Shown: piece after piece, positions 60,503 through 64,000 of the stretch
How positions within the stretch are numbered: the first letter of the stretch is position 1
How the letters are laid out: each line of letters opens with the position of its first letter
DNA from: Pseudobutyrivibrio sp. YE44
Lineage (GTDB): Bacteria; Bacillota; Clostridia; Lachnospirales; Lachnospiraceae
DNA: 64,000 bases
Direction of reading: 5' to 3'
NCBI RefSeq assembly: GCF_900104335.1
Contig: NZ_FMXT01000005.1
Span: forward strand, 62,001 to 126,000
Translations under genes and position numbers: made by a program
Notes under the pieces: generated by a model
The model's input: the letters and a program-made list of their open reading frames with translations, nothing else
Told to the model about the DNA's origin: nothing
The model's database searches: none

Positions 60503-60616
60503 CACTGTCAATAAGATGACCTTGATGAGCCATCCCTACTTAGATGGTTCTGAAAGAAGCATCTTATGTAGGGCAATGAGCGAATAAGAGCGCAAGCGTG
60601 TCAGTGATTGATAGTG
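60503..60616 (+). repeat. Structured repeat family III, copy 2
   Basis: The 83-base core at 60520-60602 is nearly identical to copy 1. The main hairpin is unchanged, but its tip is TTCT-GAA-AGAA instead of CAGT-GAA-ACTG, so all four pairs differ with pairing kept. The outer stem, CACTGTCAAT (60503-60512)/ATTGATAGTG (60607-60616), also differs in sequence but still pairs (one G-T). It lies between rmlA and rmlC. Confidence 0.8.
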
Positions 60617-60647
60617 ATAGATAAATGAAAAGTTTTGGAGATAAATT

Positions 60648-61226
60648 ATGGCAATTACAGTAGAGAAAAATGTTAATGGTATAGAAGGCCTTTGCGTCAT
60701 CACCCCAAAGGTTTTTGGTGATGACCGTGGTTACTTCATGGAGACTTACAACGAAAACGATATGAAGGCTGAGGGCCTTGACTATGTATTCGTTCAGGAC
60801 AACCAGTCTGCAAGCAAAAAGGGTGTCCTTAGAGGTCTTCACTTCCAGAAGAATTTCCCACAGGACAAGCTCGTCCGCGTTATCAAGGGCGAAGTTTATG
60901 ATGTGGCTGTTGACCTTCGTGAAGGTTCAAAGACTTTCGGAAAGCACTATGGAATCCTTCTTTCAGAGGAAAACAAGAAGCAGTTTATGATTCCAAAGGG
61001 CTTTGCTCATGGATTCTTAGTAGTCAGCGAGTATGCAGAGTTCTGCTACAAGGTTACTGATTTCTATCATCCAAACGATGAGGGCGGACTTGCCTTCGAC
61101 GACCCTGACATCAATGTTCAGTGGCCAATCCCAGCGGGAATGACAAAGGATGATTTAATCCTTTCAGATAAAGATAAAGTCAACGCAAGCTTTAAGGAAT
61201 ATTGTAAGGAGCACGGCGTTCAGTAA
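60648..61226 (+). CDS. rmlC: dTDP-4-dehydrorhamnose 3,5-epimerase
   Basis: 192 residues. Cupin-fold enzyme. The family signatures DDRGYFMETYNEND, VQDNQSASKKGVLRGLHFQ (in parts), VIKGEVYDVAVDLREGS and PKGFAHGFLVVSEYAEFCYK contain the catalytic His/Asp pair. This completes the RmlABCD set within 5.1 kb. TTGGAG precedes the ATG. The following gene starts 46 bases later and may be co-transcribed. Confidence 0.95.
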   Translation: MAITVEKNVNGIEGLCVITPKVFGDDRGYFMETYNENDMKAEGLDYVFVQDNQSASKKGVLRGLHFQKNFPQDKLVRVIKGEVYDVAVDLREGSKTFGKHYGILLSEENKKQFMIPKGFAHGFLVVSEYAEFCYKVTDFYHPNDEGGLAFDDPDINVQWPIPAGMTKDDLILSDKDKVNASFKEYCKEHGVQ

Positions 61227-61272
61227 CTGACCTGACGATATTACTAGTTTTGATTATTTGGGAGATGATGAT

Positions 61273-64000
61273 ATGCGAGGATTTTTTGCGGGCCTAAAGT
61301 TTTTTATTGGCACTCACAAGGCTGCAAGTATTGCGGTTGCCAGTGTGCTAGGCCTTTCCGCTATTGGTGGAGCAGGTTATGGAATCTATAATCTTGTTCA
61401 TGAAGACAAAGAAGACGACGTTGTCGTTGAAGTGGTCGTGGATGAGGAACAGGGTGCTGAGGATGTTTACATCCCAGACTTTAAAAATATTGTGCTCACA
61501 AGTGAATCCCTTGAAAAGGATTTAACAATTTACATTTCTGATGAGAATGACAATGCCATCACAGGCGTTCCATTTTCTGTAAAGCTTATGTCTAAGGACA
61601 AGGCTTCAGAGCTTCAGACATATGTGGATGCCATTACCGATATCGATAATCAGATTAACGATATTGTTGGTGGCGCAGGAAAATCTACAGAGACTTCAGA
61701 GGAGGCTGACTCAGAAGAAGCTGTGGAGGCTACAGAGGAAGCAGCAGAAGGTGAAGAGCAGGCAAAGCCATCAGAGGCTGACAGAATCCGTTCAATCCTT
61801 CAGGATAGAAATGTTGCCATCACTGTTACAGATGAAAAAGGTGAGGTTGTAGATAAAGAAAAATCTAGCATCAAGGATGATCCTTTATATCAGCTTTACC
61901 TTGATAAGGAAACAGCAATCCAGTCCTTCGCTATGGCTCTTAAGGATGCTGAGGGACAGGTTTACACTGACGACGATGAAGATGGTGTGATTCAGGAAAA
62001 GGACATGACACCTGGTGACTATGTTGCTTGTGTTATGTACGACTTCGACAATCAGCCAGTTTACGCTCCTGTCAGCTATGAGACTGATGTAAACGTAAAG
62101 GATAAGGTTGAGCTTAAGGTTCAGAAGGAAATCATCAAGCAGGTTAAGAAGGATGCTCCAAAGGAAGATGGTCAGAAGAAAGAGGCCGTTCCTGTGGAGA
62201 ATACTCTTAAGGATACAGTAGAGTTTGTAGAGTCTAAGAAGGTTGAAAACGGCTCAAGCGCCAAGGGAGTTTCTGGTGCTGATATCACAGCTCCAAAGAC
62301 TACAGCAAAGGCTAGCAAGGTAGCTGTAAAGGACAAGGGACGAGTTAAGGTTGCGCACAAGCTTCAGGCCGCTGCAGCAACTGAGTTTGTAATCACCTAC
62401 AACTATCAGCTTCAGGATGCAGACGGCAAGGCTGTTGGAAATCCAATCAAGGCTAAGGAAGAAAAGCTTAAGAAGGATGCAACTCCAGCCTTTAAGCCAG
62501 AGGCTACTTACAAGTCTGGTGATGTTACATACAAGCTCGTTAGCGACAAGCCAAACCCAGCTTATGAAAAGGTTACAGCTGCAAAGACTTACACCTTCAC
62601 ATATAAGTCAGATAAAAAGGTAGATCCAGCAAAGTATACCTTTAACGTAAAGTATGTTTGCGGCGACAAGTTACTTGGTTCAGACTCTGTGACAAAGGCT
62701 GCGGGAGAATCAGTTTCACCAAAGACAATTGATGGATATAAGTGCTCTGAGGCTGCAGTTACAGTTAAAGCTAATCAGGGTGAAATCACTTTCCACTATG
62801 AGGAAGTAAAGAAGCCAGAGCAGAAGCAAGAGCCAGCAAAGTATACTTTCAATGTAAAGTATGTTTGTGGAGACAAGAATCTTGGTTCCGACTCTGTAAC
62901 AAAAGCTGCAGGAGAATCAGTTTCACCAAAGACAATCGATGGATATAAGTGCACTGATTCTGCAGTAACAGTTAAGGAAAATCAGGGTGAAATCACTTTC
63001 CATTACGAGGAAGTAAAGAAGCCTGAGCAAACTGAAGAGAAAAAAGAAGAAAAAGTAGAAGAGAAGAAAGATGAAGCAGCTCCTGCAGAGCCAGAAGCTA
63101 GAGCAAAGGCTCATGGCCGTCAGGGCGTTTCAAACTTCGCTATAAAGGATGCTCTTATTGCAGCAAAGATTATGAGAGTCGCAGCTCAGACACCAGCAGC
63201 TGGTACTGAGGAAACAGCAACTCTTGATATGAGCTACAAAGAGGGCGTATTTACCATCGTAGCCAGCAAGAATGTAACTGATGTAAAGGTTAACGGCACA
63301 GCAGTTACTATGAAGGATGGCAAGGGAACCTTCACAGCAACAGCTGATGGAGATTACAAGCTTACAGGTACTCCTGTATGGTCTGACAAGGTAGCAGCAA
63401 CAGACGCTGAAAAGCTTTACGTGGTTTACACAGTTTCAGGCTTCGGTACAGCTTCTACCCAGCGTCTCAAGGATAAGGCAGGAAACGAATTATTCCTTGA
63501 TGAAGGCCTTACAAAGCCAGCTACAGCAGCAGATTATGGCAAGGACAAGACCTTCTATTACAAGGCTGCAACCTACACCTATTACGGTTGGCAGACAATT
63601 GATGGAAACACATATTACTTCGATAAGAATGCAAATAAGGTAACAGGAACTCAGGTAATCCAGGGCGTTCAGTACGACTTTGGAGCAGACGGAGTGCTTG
63701 TTGTTAAGGGAAATGGTATCGACGTTTCTAAGTACCAGGGCAACATCGATTGGAAGTCTGCTAAGTCAGCAGTAAACTTCGCAATCATCCGATGTGGTTA
63801 CCGTGGTATGTATGATGGTCAGCTTCATGAGGACCCATACTTCTACAAGAATATGTCAGGTGCCAAGTCAGCAGGAGTAAACGTTGGTGTTTACATCTAT
63901 TCAACAGCTCTTAACGAAGCCGAGGCAGTTCAGGAAGCTTCAATGGCTGTAGCAATGGCAGCAAAGGCTGGCGGATGTTCATATCCAATCTTCCTTGATA
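61273..64000 (+). CDS. Secreted GH25-type lysozyme with MucBP-like repeats (C-terminus outside window)
   Basis: Partial: 909 codons are present. ATG 61273 follows GGAG by eight bases. An N-terminal hydrophobic segment (KAASIAVASVLGLSAIGGAGYG, read in two parts) exports or anchors it. An acidic region, a Lys-rich segment and two tandem, nearly identical 69-residue repeats follow (62626-62832 and 62833-63039, each with NVKYVCGDK, SVTKAAGESVSPKTIDGYKC and GEITFHYEE), like MucBP domains. Next come a beta domain, a choline/glucan-binding-type turn (NTYYFDKNANKVTGTQ), and the start of a glycoside hydrolase family 25 domain at about residue 815 (NGIDVSKYQGNIDW, FAIIRCGYRG). GH25 enzymes cleave the muramyl bond of peptidoglycan. 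Confidence 0.88.
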   Translation, partial: MRGFFAGLKFFIGTHKAASIAVASVLGLSAIGGAGYGIYNLVHEDKEDDVVVEVVVDEEQGAEDVYIPDFKNIVLTSESLEKDLTIYISDENDNAITGVPFSVKLMSKDKASELQTYVDAITDIDNQINDIVGGAGKSTETSEEADSEEAVEATEEAAEGEEQAKPSEADRIRSILQDRNVAITVTDEKGEVVDKEKSSIKDDPLYQLYLDKETAIQSFAMALKDAEGQVYTDDDEDGVIQEKDMTPGDYVACVMYDFDNQPVYAPVSYETDVNVKDKVELKVQKEIIKQVKKDAPKEDGQKKEAVPVENTLKDTVEFVESKKVENGSSAKGVSGADITAPKTTAKASKVAVKDKGRVKVAHKLQAAAATEFVITYNYQLQDADGKAVGNPIKAKEEKLKKDATPAFKPEATYKSGDVTYKLVSDKPNPAYEKVTAAKTYTFTYKSDKKVDPAKYTFNVKYVCGDKLLGSDSVTKAAGESVSPKTIDGYKCSEAAVTVKANQGEITFHYEEVKKPEQKQEPAKYTFNVKYVCGDKNLGSDSVTKAAGESVSPKTIDGYKCTDSAVTVKENQGEITFHYEEVKKPEQTEEKKEEKVEEKKDEAAPAEPEARAKAHGRQGVSNFAIKDALIAAKIMRVAAQTPAAGTEETATLDMSYKEGVFTIVASKNVTDVKVNGTAVTMKDGKGTFTATADGDYKLTGTPVWSDKVAATDAEKLYVVYTVSGFGTASTQRLKDKAGNELFLDEGLTKPATAADYGKDKTFYYKAATYTYYGWQTIDGNTYYFDKNANKVTGTQVIQGVQYDFGADGVLVVKGNGIDVSKYQGNIDWKSAKSAVNFAIIRCGYRGMYDGQLHEDPYFYKNMSGAKSAGVNVGVYIYSTALNEAEAVQEASMAVAMAAKAGGCSYPIFLD

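Noticed and set aside
1-64000. tRNA, rRNA, tmRNA, CRISPR and prophage genes
   Set aside because: No cloverleaf with a TTCRANY arm, no rRNA-like sequence, no regular repeat-spacer array and no phage structural or integrase genes were seen.

Overview
The window looks like the chromosome of a motile, low-to-moderate-GC member of the Lachnospiraceae (Butyrivibrio/Pseudobutyrivibrio/Roseburia type; inferred from gene content and style, not proven). The evidence is a fruRKA-type PTS set, a FliW-CsrA-flagellin locus with perfect-looking sigma-28 promoters, the cdaA-cdaR-glmM cluster, strong AGGAGG ribosome sites, some GTG/TTG starts, and dTDP-rhamnose and galactofuranose genes. There are no tRNA, rRNA, CRISPR, phage or transposase genes. 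The first and last genes (a Cache-HAMP sensor and a GH25 lysozyme) run off the window.

Layout. 1-8.4 kb: sensor, YjeM-like amino-acid permease, CPBP-like membrane protein, a nucleotidase/guanylate-kinase-like fusion, and a large GGDEF-EAL-PAS-GGDEF protein behind a sigma-28 promoter and a structured leader. 8.5-14.5 kb: fructose PTS (fruR, fruK, fruA) followed by ptsH and ptsI. 14.7-19.0 kb: a membrane-stress module like Bacillus YdjI/YdjG/YdjH, then rubrerythrin. 19.3-22.6 kb: YtrA-type GntR regulator, ABC ATPase and permease. 22.7-37.3 kb: late flagellar genes flgM, flgN, two tandem flgK, flgL, fliW, csrA, flaG, fliD, fliS, a small coiled-coil protein, fliC and a gene of unknown function. 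37.4-47.2 kb: two glycosyltransferases, a divergent FliD-like protein, a secreted beta-helix protein, and a minus-strand operon of substrate-binding lipoprotein, glycosyltransferase and acyltransferase. 47.3-55.9 kb: comFC-yvyF, two unknown membrane proteins, cdaA-cdaR-glmM, a second HPr and leuA. 56.1-64 kb: rmlD, rmlB, glf, rmlA, rmlC and a cell-wall lysozyme.

How it fits together. The sigma-28 promoters upstream of flgM, flaG-fliD and fliC, and also upstream of the c-di-GMP protein and the secreted beta-helix protein, suggest one late-motility regulon that extends beyond the filament. FlgM (anti-sigma), FliW-CsrA and a CsrA-like site in the fliC leader give a homeostatic loop for flagellin. 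The glycosyltransferases next to fliC may decorate the filament; the rml/glf genes supply rhamnose and galactofuranose for surface polymers.

The most unusual material is in the intergenic DNA. Three families of dispersed, structured repeats have copies whose stems differ by compensatory changes: family I (CTTCCCC...GATGAGGTG, which provides the ribosome site of several genes and apparently the start codon of glf), family II (about 84 nt, three copies in the flagellar region) and family III (83 nt, two copies beside rml genes). Together with the structured leader of the GGDEF-EAL gene, these are the best candidates for undescribed biology.
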